DNA of 64,000 bases from Streptomyces thermolilacinus SPC6. GTDB taxonomy: Bacteria > Actinomycetota > Actinomycetes > Streptomycetales > Streptomycetaceae. A program made the translations under genes and the position numbers. Location: positions 2,767,895 to 2,831,894 of the forward strand of contig NZ_ASHX02000001.1 of the NCBI RefSeq assembly GCF_000478605.2, written 5' to 3'. The notes beneath the pieces were generated by a model. It did not search any database. It was not told where the DNA came from and saw only the letters and a list, made by a program, of their open reading frames with translations. Of this stretch, positions 50,460 through 59,426 are shown one piece after another; position 1 is the first letter of the stretch; each line of letters begins with the position of its first letter.

Positions 50460-50967
50460 GGTGGCCCCCTTCTCGCCGCACAGCGGAGCCGTGCTCGACG
50501 CCGTGCGCCGCCAGCCGTGCACCGCCCAGCTCGTCGACGGCCGCGCGGGTGGCGGCGAGCGGCGTCGGATATGCCTCGTAGTGGTTGACCAGGGTCAGAT
50601 AGCCGCCGTCGGCGCACCGCATCAGATGCAGCTCACGCCCGTCCACCAGCACCTCGAACCCGCCCGCAGACGACGCCTCGACCGGACGGCCCTGGATGCG
50701 TCGCCCCCGGTACATCTCGTCGAACGCGCCCTCTACGCGCGCGTGGGCGGCGCCGCCAGGAGCGGGATCGTGCCCTCCGCGCGCGTAGGAGCCGCCTTCG
50801 GGCGTGCGGGCTCCGCCGTCGGGCGGGGCGGCGGCCACCCGGGCGAGGGCGCCGCCGGTGAGGGCGGCGACGGCGGCCGTGAACAGCGTGCGCAGGACAC
50901 CTCGGCGGACAAAGCCCCTGCGGCGGAGCCGGTCGGTGACGGATGGCTGCGTTCCGTTGGCGGTCAT
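50443..50967 (-). CDS. melC1: Tyrosinase cofactor / copper-loading chaperone
   Basis: A 174-residue MelC1 protein. It has a Tat-type signal (RRRGFVRRGVLRTLFTAAVAALTGGALA) and a mature domain with FDEMYRGRRIQG, FEVLVDGRELHLMRCADGGYLTLVNHYEAYPTPLAATRAAVDEL. It delivers copper to MelC2 and carries it out through Tat. The linker between signal and core is longer than usual. The ATG at 50967 is behind GGGAGAGA; overlaps melC2 by 17 bp. Confidence 0.94.
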   Translation of the reverse strand: MTANGTQPSVTDRLRRRGFVRRGVLRTLFTAAVAALTGGALARVAAAPPDGGARTPEGGSYARGGHDPAPGGAAHARVEGAFDEMYRGRRIQGRPVEASSAGGFEVLVDGRELHLMRCADGGYLTLVNHYEAYPTPLAATRAAVDELGGARLAAHGVEHGSAVRREGGHRGVHA

Positions 50968-51161
50968 GACGTTCTCTCCCGTACGGGTCGTGCGGGCGGT
51001 GGACTCCCTCCCCCGCGGGCCCAACGACACGACCGGCGATCCGTTCCGGCGCGTGAGGCCGAATCCCGTACGCGTCAAGGTGAATCGAGCCGAACGGGTA
51101 GCACCCGAACGGGTGGAAAACCGCCGGGTAGGCCCCTTTCACACCATTAGGCTCCGACCCC

Positions 51162-51665
51162 ATGACCTCTTCCACCGCCGTATTCGCGGACAGCCGGCGC
51201 TCCCCGCTGGGCACGCTCACCGTCATCCCCTGGTGCAGCGAGCCGACCGCCGACGACCCGGGCGAGCCGCTGCTGATGGTGTACTCGCTCGGCGACGGCC
51301 GGGACGGCCCGGAGGCCGGTCAGCTGGCGATGCGCGCACAGCTGGAGCAGCTGGGCCTGTCCATCGGCACCCTCCTCGTGGACTTGAGCAGCGACCGCCG
51401 TTTCGACGCCTCGCTGCTGGTGGAAGCAGAGCGGGCCGTCCTCTCGCTGCCGTTCATGCGCGCGCAGTGCCCCGTCCCGCCGGAGTGGCAGCACGCCGCA
51501 CACACGAAGGGGCAGGTGTACCTGATCCTCGCGGTCCGTCCATGGCCGCAGGCCGTACCGGGCCGGGCGGTCCCGCCGGAGGAGCTGCGCGCCTTCGTGT
51601 CCGGCGAGGGGTTCCTGGAGGGCAGCGCCCACTGCCTGGTCCCCGTTCTGCGCGTGCGCACCTGA
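51162..51665 (+). CDS. DUF5949-like protein
   Basis: A 167-residue protein (SPLGTLTVIPWCSEPTADDPGEPLLMVYSLGDG, QCPVPPEWQHAAHTKGQVYLILAVRPWPQAVPGRAV). It resembles Streptomyces proteins labelled DUF5949, no known function. No signal peptide or membrane helix. Precedes the VKOR gene by 22 bp and is probably co-transcribed. Confidence 0.7.
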   Translation: MTSSTAVFADSRRSPLGTLTVIPWCSEPTADDPGEPLLMVYSLGDGRDGPEAGQLAMRAQLEQLGLSIGTLLVDLSSDRRFDASLLVEAERAVLSLPFMRAQCPVPPEWQHAAHTKGQVYLILAVRPWPQAVPGRAVPPEELRAFVSGEGFLEGSAHCLVPVLRVRT

Positions 51666-51687
51666 CCCGAGAGGACCGCTCGAAGCC

Positions 51688-52344
51688 ATGACGATGACCC
51701 GCGGCGCGCATGTGCGGCCCGCTCCCGCCCACGCCCGCCCCGCCGCGTCCCCGCCGTCGGACCGGGACCCGGTGGGCGGCGGCCGCGCCCTCGCCTGGCT
51801 GCTGGTGATGGCCGGCGCGGCGGGGGTGCTCGCGTCGTGGGTCATCACGCTGGACAAGTTCCGGCTTCTGGAGGACCCGGACTTCACGCCCGGGTGCAGC
51901 CTCAATCCGGTCGTGTCCTGCGGCAGCGTCATGCGGAGCGAGCAGGCGGGGGTGTTCGGGTTCCCCAACCCGATGCTGGGCCTCGTCGCGTACGGCATGG
52001 TGGTCGCCATCGGCGCCGGGCTGCTGTCGGGCGCCCGTCACCGGCGCTGGTTCTGGCTGGGCCTCAACGCCGGCACGCTGTTCGGCGTCGGGTTCTGCAC
52101 CTGGCTGATGTGGCAGTCGCTGTACGAGATCAACGCGCTGTGCCTGTGGTGCTGCCTCGCCTGGACCGCGACGATCGTGATGTTCTGGCACGTCACCGCC
52201 GAGAACGCGCGGCACGGACGGCTGCCCGCCCCGGACGGCGTACGGCGTTTCCTCGACGAGCTGCCATGGGTTCCGCCTCTCCTTCACCTGGGGATCGTCG
52301 GCATGCTCGTGCTGACCCGCTGGTGGGATTTCTGGACCAGCTGA
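51688..52344 (+). CDS. Vitamin K epoxide reductase family protein
   Basis: A 218-residue membrane protein of four to five helices. The VKOR active-site pair is in the NALCLWCC segment (CxxC), and the loop cysteines in PGCSLNPVVSCGSVM. Bacterial VKOR reoxidises DsbA-like proteins using quinone and so supports disulfide formation outside the membrane. The short chaplins have a conserved cysteine pair, so the link is attractive but not specific. Confidence 0.92.
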   Translation: MTMTRGAHVRPAPAHARPAASPPSDRDPVGGGRALAWLLVMAGAAGVLASWVITLDKFRLLEDPDFTPGCSLNPVVSCGSVMRSEQAGVFGFPNPMLGLVAYGMVVAIGAGLLSGARHRRWFWLGLNAGTLFGVGFCTWLMWQSLYEINALCLWCCLAWTATIVMFWHVTAENARHGRLPAPDGVRRFLDELPWVPPLLHLGIVGMLVLTRWWDFWTS

Positions 52345-52477
52345 CGACTCGTAGGGCGTGGTGCCGCCGGGCGCGCCTGCGGCGTGGCGTGGCTGGGCGG
52401 GCCGGAGCGGGCTTCTCGCGCCTGGCCGCCGAGTGGCGTGCTCGGCGGCCAGGCGCCGGGCGGCACCCCTCCAGCGG

Positions 52478-53330
52478 TCAGGCCGGTCGGCCGTCCAGGC
52501 GCGGTACGACCTCCGTACGGCGATCGTGGTCCGCCCACCACTGTCCCGGCCCCCTGCGGCGGGACGGCCCCGCGGAACGGGTGCCGCCGGGCGCCGCCGG
52601 ACGCAGGACGCCGTCAGTGACCGCTTCCCCGCCGCGGACCGCGTCACGCGTGTCGTACGGGTCCCACCGCGGCGGGTGGAACGGCGCGGTGCTGGTCTCG
52701 CTCTCCGCCACGACGAGCTTGAACCAGTCGCGGGCCTCGGCGCCCGGCACCTCGGCGCGGACGCGTGGCAGTGACAGCTCGGCCGGCTCACCGGCGAAGA
52801 CATGGCCGGTGTGGCGAGCCCCGACGAAGTCGCCCGGGTACAGCTTGGTGTGAACGGCGTCGGCGCCGTACCGCGGCAGGTGCGGTGTCGGAGGGCGGAC
52901 GGCGCCGCCCAGGACCGGGGTGCCAGCGTTGCCGCCCGGCTCATGCGGGGCGAGGACCGGGTGCTGGAACCGCTGGTCGCCTTGCACGTGCGCGTGGGCG
53001 GCGGCCGGCACCTCCTGGTGCGGGGCGCCCGGCGGTGCGGTGCGCAGGGCGTTCAGCAGGGCGTGGGCGAAGACCCGTGGGTGCGGACGCTGTAGTCCCA
53101 TTCGTAGGTGCGCTGATTCAGTCGCCAGGGGGCGAGCAGCACGTGCCGTCGGCCGGTGGCGGGGGCGGTGGTGTCGCGGGCGGCGCCGGGGGGGGCGGGG
53201 GCGCGTGTTCGGGGAGGGTGCTCAACTCGGGCGGCGGGGGCGCGTACCGGGCGACGGCGTGGGGGCCGGCCAAAGGGTCGAGGGTGGCACCTCCGGAGAA
53301 GCAGCAGCCGTTCTCCGGGACGTCCCAGGG
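52478..53330 (-). pseudogene. Decayed caspase-like (peptidase C14) gene
   Basis: On the minus strand three segments in different frames read as pieces of one protein. NGCCFSGGATLDPLAG (about 53300) resembles the catalytic Cys region of caspase-like peptidases. HVLLAPWRLNQRTYEWDYSVRTHG lies at about 53150-53075. VFAHALLNALRTAPPG, then QHPVLAPHEPGG and DWFKLVVAESE continue in a third frame to the stop at 52478. At least two frameshifts separate them, and the N-terminal half is missing. The caspase assignment is by motif resemblance only. Confidence 0.5.
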
Positions 53331-53491
53331 CTTTCTCCGGGGCTTCCCGGGGCTGCCTTCGAGGCGGGTGCCGGGCAGACTGTCCGGGGAGGCGTCCGGC
53401 CCGAGGCCTGAGCCCACGCGGTGTCCGTCGGCGGGTTGTCCACAGGCCGCCCGCGTGGTCCGGGGATCGGCCACAATCGCCTCATCCGGTC

Positions 53492-54142
53492 TCAGTGGGC
53501 GGCGGCGCGGGGTGTGGAGGTGTCGGCGGCCAAGCCGACGGCCAGGGCTCCGAGGACGGCGCCCATGGCGTACCGCTGGATCCGCAGCCAGGCGGGACGG
53601 CGGGCGAGGAAGACGGCGATGGCCCCGGCGGCGACGACGATCGTCAGGTTCACGCCGACGCTGACGACGATCTGCACGGCGCCGAGGAGAAGCCCTTGGA
53701 CGAGCACGTGACCCTCCTCGACATCGATGAACTGGGGGATGAGGGACAGATACATGATGGCGATCTTGGGGTTGAGCAGGCTGGTCATCAGCCCCATGGT
53801 GAACAGCCGGCGCGGTGAGTCCGGCGGCACCTCCTGCGGCGCGAAGACGGAGACCCCGCCGGGCCGCAGCGCGCACCAGGCGAGCCAGCCGAGGTAGGCG
53901 GCACCGGCCAGCTTCACGGCGAGGTAGAGCTGCGGCACGGCGACGAACAGGACGGACAGGCCGAGGTTCGTGGCCACCAGATAGACGAGGAAACCTACGG
54001 CGACGCCGCCCAGCGAGACCACCCCGGCCCGGCGGCCCTGGGTGAGCGAACGGGAGACGAGGTAGAGCATGTTCGGTCCCGGTGTGAGCACCATGCCCAG
54101 CCCGATCACGAAAACGCCCAGCATGGCGCTGCTGTCCACCAC
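53492..54142 (-). CDS. LysE/RhtB-family exporter
   Basis: A 216-residue membrane protein of six helices. The N-terminal motif GMVLTPGPNMLYLVSRSLTQGRRAG and the central LLNPKIAIMYLSLIPQF are typical of LysE-type amino-acid efflux proteins. The substrate is not readable. Divergent from a MocR regulator with a palindromic operator between them, so that regulator probably controls it. Confidence 0.92.
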   Translation of the reverse strand: MVDSSAMLGVFVIGLGMVLTPGPNMLYLVSRSLTQGRRAGVVSLGGVAVGFLVYLVATNLGLSVLFVAVPQLYLAVKLAGAAYLGWLAWCALRPGGVSVFAPQEVPPDSPRRLFTMGLMTSLLNPKIAIMYLSLIPQFIDVEEGHVLVQGLLLGAVQIVVSVGVNLTIVVAAGAIAVFLARRPAWLRIQRYAMGAVLGALAVGLAADTSTPRAAAH

Positions 54143-54219
54143 GGTTCTGCCCCCTCACATACCTTCCAGCACCGAGAGTTCGAGCATATTGACTGCGAAT
54201 AACTCATAGCAATGGAAAC

Positions 54220-54236
54220 ATTGCACTCGGTGCAAT
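54220..54236. promoter_or_regulatory. Palindromic operator between lysE-like and mocR-like genes
   Basis: ATTGCAC-TCG-GTGCAAT, a perfect 17-bp palindrome 12 bp before the regulator's chosen start. Its half-site and AT-rich flanks suit a GntR-type protein. Confidence 0.7.
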
Positions 54237-54247
54237 ATGGCGCATGG

Positions 54248-55606
54248 ATGAAAGGGCGGGGCAAGGTGAGGGATTACCAGAGGGTGGCGGACGCGGTCGC
54301 GGCGGACATCGCGGCCGGGCGGCTCAGGCCGGGCGACCGGCTGCCGCCGCAGCGGCGGTTCGCCCGTGACCGGGGCATCGCCGCGTCCACGGCGGCCAGG
54401 GTGTACCAGGAACTCGCCCGCAGGGGCCTGACGGTCGGTGAGGTCGGGCGGGGCACGTTCGTGCGGGCCGTGGAGGGCCGCCCGGCCGGTCCCGCCCTGA
54501 GCGCTCCGCCGCAGCAGCGGATCAACCTCGAACTGAACTACCCGGTCGTTCCCGAGCAGGCCGCGCTGCTGTCCGACGCCTTGGGCGGTCTGCTGCGCCC
54601 CGACGCGCTGGACGCGGCGCTGCGGCCGGTCGGCGCGACCGGCACCCCCGAGGCGCGTACGGCAGCCGTCCGCCTGCTGGCCCGCGCCGACTGGCGCCCC
54701 TGCCCGGACCGGCTGCTGTTCACCGGCAACGGCCGCCAGGCGATCTCGGCCGCTGTCGCCGCGCTGGTCCCGCCGGGCGGGCGGCTGGGCGCGGAGGAGC
54801 TGACGTACCCGGTCCTGAAGTCGATCGCGGGCCGTCTCGGCGTGACCGTCGTCCCGCTCGCCATGGACGAGGAGGGTGTACGGCCGGATGCCCTCGCCGC
54901 CGCTCACCGCACCGCCCCGCTGCACGCCGTCTACGTACAGCCGACGCTCCACAACCCCCTGTCGCTCACCATGCCTCCCGCCCGCCGCGCCGAACTGGCC
55001 GCCGCCGTGCGGCAGCTGGACGTGCCGGTGATCGAGGACACGATCTGGGCGTTCCTGTCGGACGGTCTGCCGCCGCTCGCCGCGCTGGCCCCGGAGCGGA
55101 CGGTGGTCGTGGACAGCGTGTCCAAGCGCCTCGCCCCGGGCCTTACCGTGGGTTTCGCCGTCGTACCCGAGGCCCTGGCGCCGTCTGTCGAGGCGGCGGT
55201 CCGCTCCGGCGGCTGGCTCCCGTCGGGTTTCGCCCTGGAGGCGGCGACCCGCTGGGAGGCGTCCGGCACGGTCGAGGCCCTCGTCCGGGCGAAGCGCCAG
55301 GAGGTCGAGCACCGCCAGGACCTGGTGGCACGGCACTTGTCGGGCTTCGCCGTGCGCACCGACCCGCACTCCTGCTTCTGCTGGTGGGAGCTGCCCCCGG
55401 AGTGGCGGGCCGACCTGTTCGTGGCGGCGGCCTCTCGTCAGGGCATCGCGGTGACTCCGGCGTCGGCGTTCACGGCGGACCCGCACCGGGCGCCCAACGC
55501 CGTACGTCTGGGTCTGGCCTCACCCGACCGGGAAACGCTCGCGGGCGCGCTGCGGATCCTGGCGGCCGTGGCCGCCTCGCCGCCGGGCGCCGAGATACCG
55601 GCCTGA
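54248..55606 (+). CDS. MocR-type GntR/aminotransferase regulator
   Basis: A 452-residue fusion. The GntR winged helix occupies about 5-75 (DYQRVADAVAADIAAGRLRPGDRLPPQR). A fold-type I aminotransferase-like domain follows, with YVQPTLHNPLSLTMP and the PLP-lysine motif VVDSVSKRLAPGLTVGF. Such regulators sense amino-acid or vitamin B6 ligands. Start ATG 54248 is taken because an upstream ATG at 54212 would place the operator in the coding region; GTG 54266 is another option. Confidence 0.87.
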   Translation: MKGRGKVRDYQRVADAVAADIAAGRLRPGDRLPPQRRFARDRGIAASTAARVYQELARRGLTVGEVGRGTFVRAVEGRPAGPALSAPPQQRINLELNYPVVPEQAALLSDALGGLLRPDALDAALRPVGATGTPEARTAAVRLLARADWRPCPDRLLFTGNGRQAISAAVAALVPPGGRLGAEELTYPVLKSIAGRLGVTVVPLAMDEEGVRPDALAAAHRTAPLHAVYVQPTLHNPLSLTMPPARRAELAAAVRQLDVPVIEDTIWAFLSDGLPPLAALAPERTVVVDSVSKRLAPGLTVGFAVVPEALAPSVEAAVRSGGWLPSGFALEAATRWEASGTVEALVRAKRQEVEHRQDLVARHLSGFAVRTDPHSCFCWWELPPEWRADLFVAAASRQGIAVTPASAFTADPHRAPNAVRLGLASPDRETLAGALRILAAVAASPPGAEIPA

Positions 55607-55620
55607 CGGCGCGGGGAGCC

Positions 55621-55983
55621 TCACGCGACGGTGACGGTGACCCTGTCGGCCCCGATCCGCCGCATGCGCTCGGTACCCCACTCGCCCAGCGCCTCGAGGG
55701 CGGCGTTGAGGGAGACGCCGTGCTCGGTCAGCGAGTACTCGACCTTGGGCGGAACCTGGCGGTACACCTCGCGGTGGACGAGCCCGTCCTCCTCCATCTC
55801 CCGCAGATGCTGGATCAGCATCTTCTCGCTGACGCCGGGCAGTCCCCGCCGCAGCTCGGCGAACCGGCGGGTGCCGTGGTGGTGCAGCTCCCACAGGATG
55901 AGCGACTTCCATTTCCCGGCGACGACATCCATCGCCGCGTCGATCCCGCAGAAGTAGGGCCCGCGTCGCGCCGATCCGGCCAT
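55621..55983 (-). CDS. HxlR-family regulator
   Basis: A 120-residue winged-helix protein (YFCGIDAAMDVVAGKWKSLILWELHHHGTRRFAELRRGLPGVSEKMLIQHLREMEEDGLVHR). Cys near residue 12 is in the position used by redox- or aldehyde-sensing HxlR proteins. The ATG at 55983 has GGAGG six bases upstream. Divergent from a dehydrogenase gene with a strong palindrome between. Confidence 0.92.
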   Translation of the reverse strand: MAGSARRGPYFCGIDAAMDVVAGKWKSLILWELHHHGTRRFAELRRGLPGVSEKMLIQHLREMEEDGLVHREVYRQVPPKVEYSLTEHGVSLNAALEALGEWGTERMRRIGADRVTVTVA

Positions 55984-56009
55984 GCACGCCTCCAAAGCCA
56001 ACTCCACAG

Positions 56010-56037
56010 GGGGTACTTACCTCCAGGTGAGTACCCC
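56010..56037. promoter_or_regulatory. HxlR operator
   Basis: GGGGTACTTACCT and AGGTGAGTACCCC, 12 of 13 complementary positions around a CC centre, 27 bp upstream of the HxlR start. The GTAC-T-ACCT half-site is of the kind bound by HxlR-type regulators. Confidence 0.75.
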
Positions 56038-56117
56038 ACTAATTAGTCCGTACTGGTCAACTGTAAGGGCAGCGGAGAGGATCGAATCGAAGGACGAACC
56101 GAAAGGGGATCAGAGAA

Positions 56118-56984
56118 ATGACGGCGAACAGCGGCATTCAGGTGAGCGTTCTCGGCCTCGGAGCGATGGGCACCGCTCTGGCGGAAGCCCTGGTGAAAGC
56201 CGGCCACGAGACGACGGTGTGGAACCGCACCCCGGGCAAGGCGGACGGCATCGTCGCACGTGGGGCGACCGAGGCCGCCACGGCGGGTGACGCGGTACGG
56301 GCCGCCCCGCTGGTGATCGCCTGCCTGCTGGACCACGCGTCGGTCCACGAGGTGCTCGACCCGCTCACCGCCGACCTGGCCGGGCGCACGCTGGTCAACG
56401 TGACCACGACGTCTCCGGCCCAGTCCCGGGAGCTGGCCGCGTGGGCCGCCGCCGCCGGCGTCGCCTACCTGGACGGCGGCATCATGGCGGTACCACAGAT
56501 GATCGGGCAGCCGGGCTCGTCGATCCTGTACAGCGGGTCGGCCGAGGTGTTCCAGCAGTACAAGTCGCTGCTCGACCTGTGGGGTGTCAGCACGTACTTC
56601 GGCGAGGACGCGGGGCTGGCGTCCCTGTACGACCTGGCGCTGCTCGCCGGGATGTACGTCATGTTCGCCGGGTTCATGCACGGCGCCGCGATGGTCGCCC
56701 CGGCCGGTGTGACGGCACGCCAGTTCGCCGGTACGGCCGCGCCGTGGCTGAGCGCCATGACGGGCATGCTCGACCAGTACGCCACGGTCATCGACGGCGG
56801 CGACTACACGGTCGAGGGGCAGCAGAGCCTCGAGTTCTCCAGCCTGGACGACATCCTGGCGGCCAGCTCCGAGCAGGGCATCAGCACCGACGTGGTGGCC
56901 GCGGTGCAGGGGCTGATCCAGCGACAGATCGACGCGGGTCACGGGAAGGAGGGGTTCGCCCGGATCATCGAAAGCCTCCGCTGA
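56118..56984 (+). CDS. NAD(P)-dependent dehydrogenase, imine-reductase-like
   Basis: A 288-residue beta-hydroxyacid-dehydrogenase/IRED-type enzyme. The Rossmann motif is VLGLGAMGTALAEALVKAGH, with NRTPGKAD typical of NADPH binding. The C-terminal helical domain has LLAGMYVMFAGFMHGAAMV. It lacks the catalytic Lys of 6-phosphogluconate-type enzymes at the usual place (DLALLAG), as imine reductases do. Likely induced through the HxlR operator. Confidence 0.85.
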   Translation: MTANSGIQVSVLGLGAMGTALAEALVKAGHETTVWNRTPGKADGIVARGATEAATAGDAVRAAPLVIACLLDHASVHEVLDPLTADLAGRTLVNVTTTSPAQSRELAAWAAAAGVAYLDGGIMAVPQMIGQPGSSILYSGSAEVFQQYKSLLDLWGVSTYFGEDAGLASLYDLALLAGMYVMFAGFMHGAAMVAPAGVTARQFAGTAAPWLSAMTGMLDQYATVIDGGDYTVEGQQSLEFSSLDDILAASSEQGISTDVVAAVQGLIQRQIDAGHGKEGFARIIESLR

Positions 56985-57027
56985 AACCGGTAACACCCCC
57001 TGCGTCACCCCCGGTACCGTCACCCGA

Positions 57028-57789
57028 ATGACTCTTGCTTACGACGCCACAGGCACCGGCCCGACCGTGGTGCTGCTCCACTCCGGGGTGTGCGACCGGC
57101 GCATGTGGGACCCGCAGGTCCCGGCCCTGGCCGACGCCGGTTACCGGGTGGTGCGGGGCGACTTCCGGGGGTACGGCGGGACGCCGGTGGCGGACCGTCC
57201 GTACAGTGACGCGGCCGACGTGGCGGAGCTCCTGGAGTACCTGGGCGTCGAACGGGCGGCGGTCGTCGCCTCCTCGTACGGCGGCGAGGTCGCCCTCGAA
57301 CTGGCGGCGACCCGTCCGGACTCCGTCACGGCACTGGCCCTCCTCTGTTCGGCCATGCCCGGGCACACCCCAAGCGCGGAACTGCGCGCCTTCGCCGAGC
57401 GCGAGGGGGCCCTGTTCAAGGCGGACGACCTCGAGGGCGCGGTGGAGCTGAACGTACGCACCTGGGTCGGGCCCGAAGCCGCCGACCAAGCCCGGTCCCA
57501 GGTCCGCCGCATGCAGCGGCAGGCGTTCGAGTTGCAGTGGACGGCCGAGCACTCCTCCACACCGTGCGCCGAGCTGGACCTCGGCCGCATCACGGCCCCC
57601 ACCCTGACCGTCTCGGGCGCCCACGACCTCCCCGACTTCCACCAGATCGCCGCGACCCTCGCCACCCGGCTCCCCGCCGCCCACCACATGGAACTCCCCT
57701 GGGCCGGCCACCTCCCCTCCCTGGAACGCCCCACGGAAACCACGGCCCTGCTCATCCGTTTCCTCCAGCAGACGTCCACCGGCACCTGA
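57028..57789 (+). CDS. Alpha/beta hydrolase
   Basis: A 253-residue hydrolase. Oxyanion region VVLLHSGVCDRRMW, nucleophile elbow ASSYGGE (Ser in a variant of GxSxG), Asp in SGAHDLPDF and His in WAGHLPSLERP. Cytoplasmic, substrate unknown. 43 bp after the dehydrogenase, so probably in the same transcript. Confidence 0.9.
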   Translation: MTLAYDATGTGPTVVLLHSGVCDRRMWDPQVPALADAGYRVVRGDFRGYGGTPVADRPYSDAADVAELLEYLGVERAAVVASSYGGEVALELAATRPDSVTALALLCSAMPGHTPSAELRAFAEREGALFKADDLEGAVELNVRTWVGPEAADQARSQVRRMQRQAFELQWTAEHSSTPCAELDLGRITAPTLTVSGAHDLPDFHQIAATLATRLPAAHHMELPWAGHLPSLERPTETTALLIRFLQQTSTGT

Positions 57790-57836
57790 GGCCCGCCCTC
57801 CCCGGGGCCCCTCACCAGGAGCGACGGGCGGGCCGC

Positions 57837-58667
57837 TCATCCCGCCTCCACACCCCTCCTCGCCCACTCCGTGGCGGAGAAGCAGGAGGCGAGCCACAGG
57901 GCCTCCGGCATGTTGAGGATGACTCCGCTGACGTACGGGAAGGGAAGGCCCCGCCGGACCTCCTCCGGATAGTCGCGGCCGAACTCGACTCCCAGCGACG
58001 GGCTGCCGGGGATGACCAGCCGGTCCGGAGTGATCCGGACCGGGTGCCAGTCGAGGTCGCTGTGGAGGAGGGTCGCGTGGTCCTCCCCGGGACGCTGCCA
58101 GAAGATCAGCTGTTCCTCGTACTCGTTGACCCAGTGCAGGACATGATCCGATGAGCCGAAGGTGACCCCCGCCATCTCACCGAGGTGCGCCAGAACGGCG
58201 TTCCGGCCCCGGTACCCGCCCACATACGCGCGGGCGGCGTCCACGAAGGACCCCACGGTCGTGTCGTCGAGCACCGCCGTGGCAGGCACCCTGACGGTAC
58301 GCGGCGGTCGGCCCTTCCGGGCCCCGCGACGGAGCTGCTCGGTGGCGTTCGCCCAGCACAGCCGCCCCTCGTCCGGGTCGAAGACGACACAGAAGACCGG
58401 CACGTTCCCGTTCGCCCAGGTCTCGCCGTGCTGCCGGACCGGCACGGCGTACCCGTAAGCCCGCCGCCACGAGGCACCGCCCTTCACCTGGACCTTGATG
58501 ACGTCGTTGGTCACACGGCCCGCGTCGGCGAAGGTGACGAACAGGTCCTCGCCGTAGTCGTTCTGCCCGGAGATCTCCTCGACCACATGGTCATGGCTCT
58601 GGAGCAGCGTGCGCAGGGCGTTCACGGCCGCCTGCTCCATCCGCCGCCCGCTGGGAATCGTCGTCAT
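57837..58667 (-). CDS. DUF4365 protein, putative nuclease fold
   Basis: A 276-residue protein. The N-terminal 120 residues match DUF4365: MEQAAVNALRTLL, then NDYGEDLFV and VIKVQVKGGASW. The D...QxK pattern resembles the PD-(D/E)xK nuclease core. Such proteins occur in defence and mobile-element contexts. The ATG at 58667 follows GGGGAGGG. It lies at the edge of an integrative-element scar and may be former cargo; that is inference. Confidence 0.8.
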   Translation of the reverse strand: MTTIPSGRRMEQAAVNALRTLLQSHDHVVEEISGQNDYGEDLFVTFADAGRVTNDVIKVQVKGGASWRRAYGYAVPVRQHGETWANGNVPVFCVVFDPDEGRLCWANATEQLRRGARKGRPPRTVRVPATAVLDDTTVGSFVDAARAYVGGYRGRNAVLAHLGEMAGVTFGSSDHVLHWVNEYEEQLIFWQRPGEDHATLLHSDLDWHPVRITPDRLVIPGSPSLGVEFGRDYPEEVRRGLPFPYVSGVILNMPEALWLASCFSATEWARRGVEAG

Positions 58668-59213
58668 GCCCTCCCCTTCACCACCCGACGCCTGCGCCCC
58701 TACCGTGCCATCCCCCTCTGACACCCAGCCATCACCGTGCCCAGGCCGTGAAGACCACGCCCGCTGCCGCGCCGCCGCAGAACCGCCAACCGCATCAGCC
58801 GTACCCCTCGGGGCGGCAGGGAGGGGACGCACGAGAAGGAGAAGGACTGGTCGGTCGGGGCCACCAACCGACTGTGTGCCGCTTCCCCGTCCGGGACCTG
58901 CCGCAGTGCGGCGGACTCGGCTTCGCCCTCGCCCACACCCGCAAGGGCAAGCAAGCCCAAGCGGGGCGAGTACCGCCGCCGCTGCGACGGCCACGGCATC
59001 CGCGTCGGCCGCCGCCTCTACAACCTGCGGGCCGCACCCACCGCGACGGCACCCGCCCGTGAACGACGACCGGCGGCCGCCCGGCATGAGGCGGACCCCT
59101 CGTCCAGCTGACGACAGGCTGGCGCGGCCGCCGGTCCCACTCGAAACCACGCCCAGAGGCGCGATCCATCCCGCACCCTACCGTCGCACCAACTGCCCCT
59201 CCGGAGGCATCCG
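58668..59213. other. Gene-poor stretch with coding-like fragments
   Basis: No intact gene is supported. Around 58890-58960 one frame reads FPVRDLPQCGGLGFALAHTRKG, and a shifted frame at about 58950-59111 reads RGEYRRRCDGHGIRVGRRLYNLRAA to a stop. They look like pieces of one frameshifted mobile-element gene but cannot be assigned to a family. Confidence 0.5.
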
Positions 59214-59405
59214 ATGGCCGTGACCATCACCCTCGTCGGCCTGCTCGGACTGGTCCCTTCTTCCTCCTGCGCTCCAGGGCCTCGGAGCTACGGCTCGGCG
59301 TTCATCGCCGTGATGTTCGGCTTCTTCCTCGCCTCCACCGCGGCCTCCGGCCCCAACAACGAGCAGACCGCCGTCAGCGACCTGAACGCGGGAGCCGAGT
59401 CGTGA
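59214..59405 (+). pseudogene. Small membrane protein remnant of an integrative element
   Basis: A 63-codon frame with GGAGG six bases before the ATG. It begins MAVTITLVGLLGLV and ends FIAVMFGFFLASTAASGPNNEQ, a pattern of small transfer-associated membrane proteins of actinomycete integrative elements. In between, the reading frame differs: the +1 frame spells FFLLRSRASELR, which would fit the missing part. Two opposite frameshifts thus appear to have scrambled about 14 residues. Confidence 0.55.
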
Positions 59406-59426
59406 AGGAAGCCCGGGCCGCTACGG

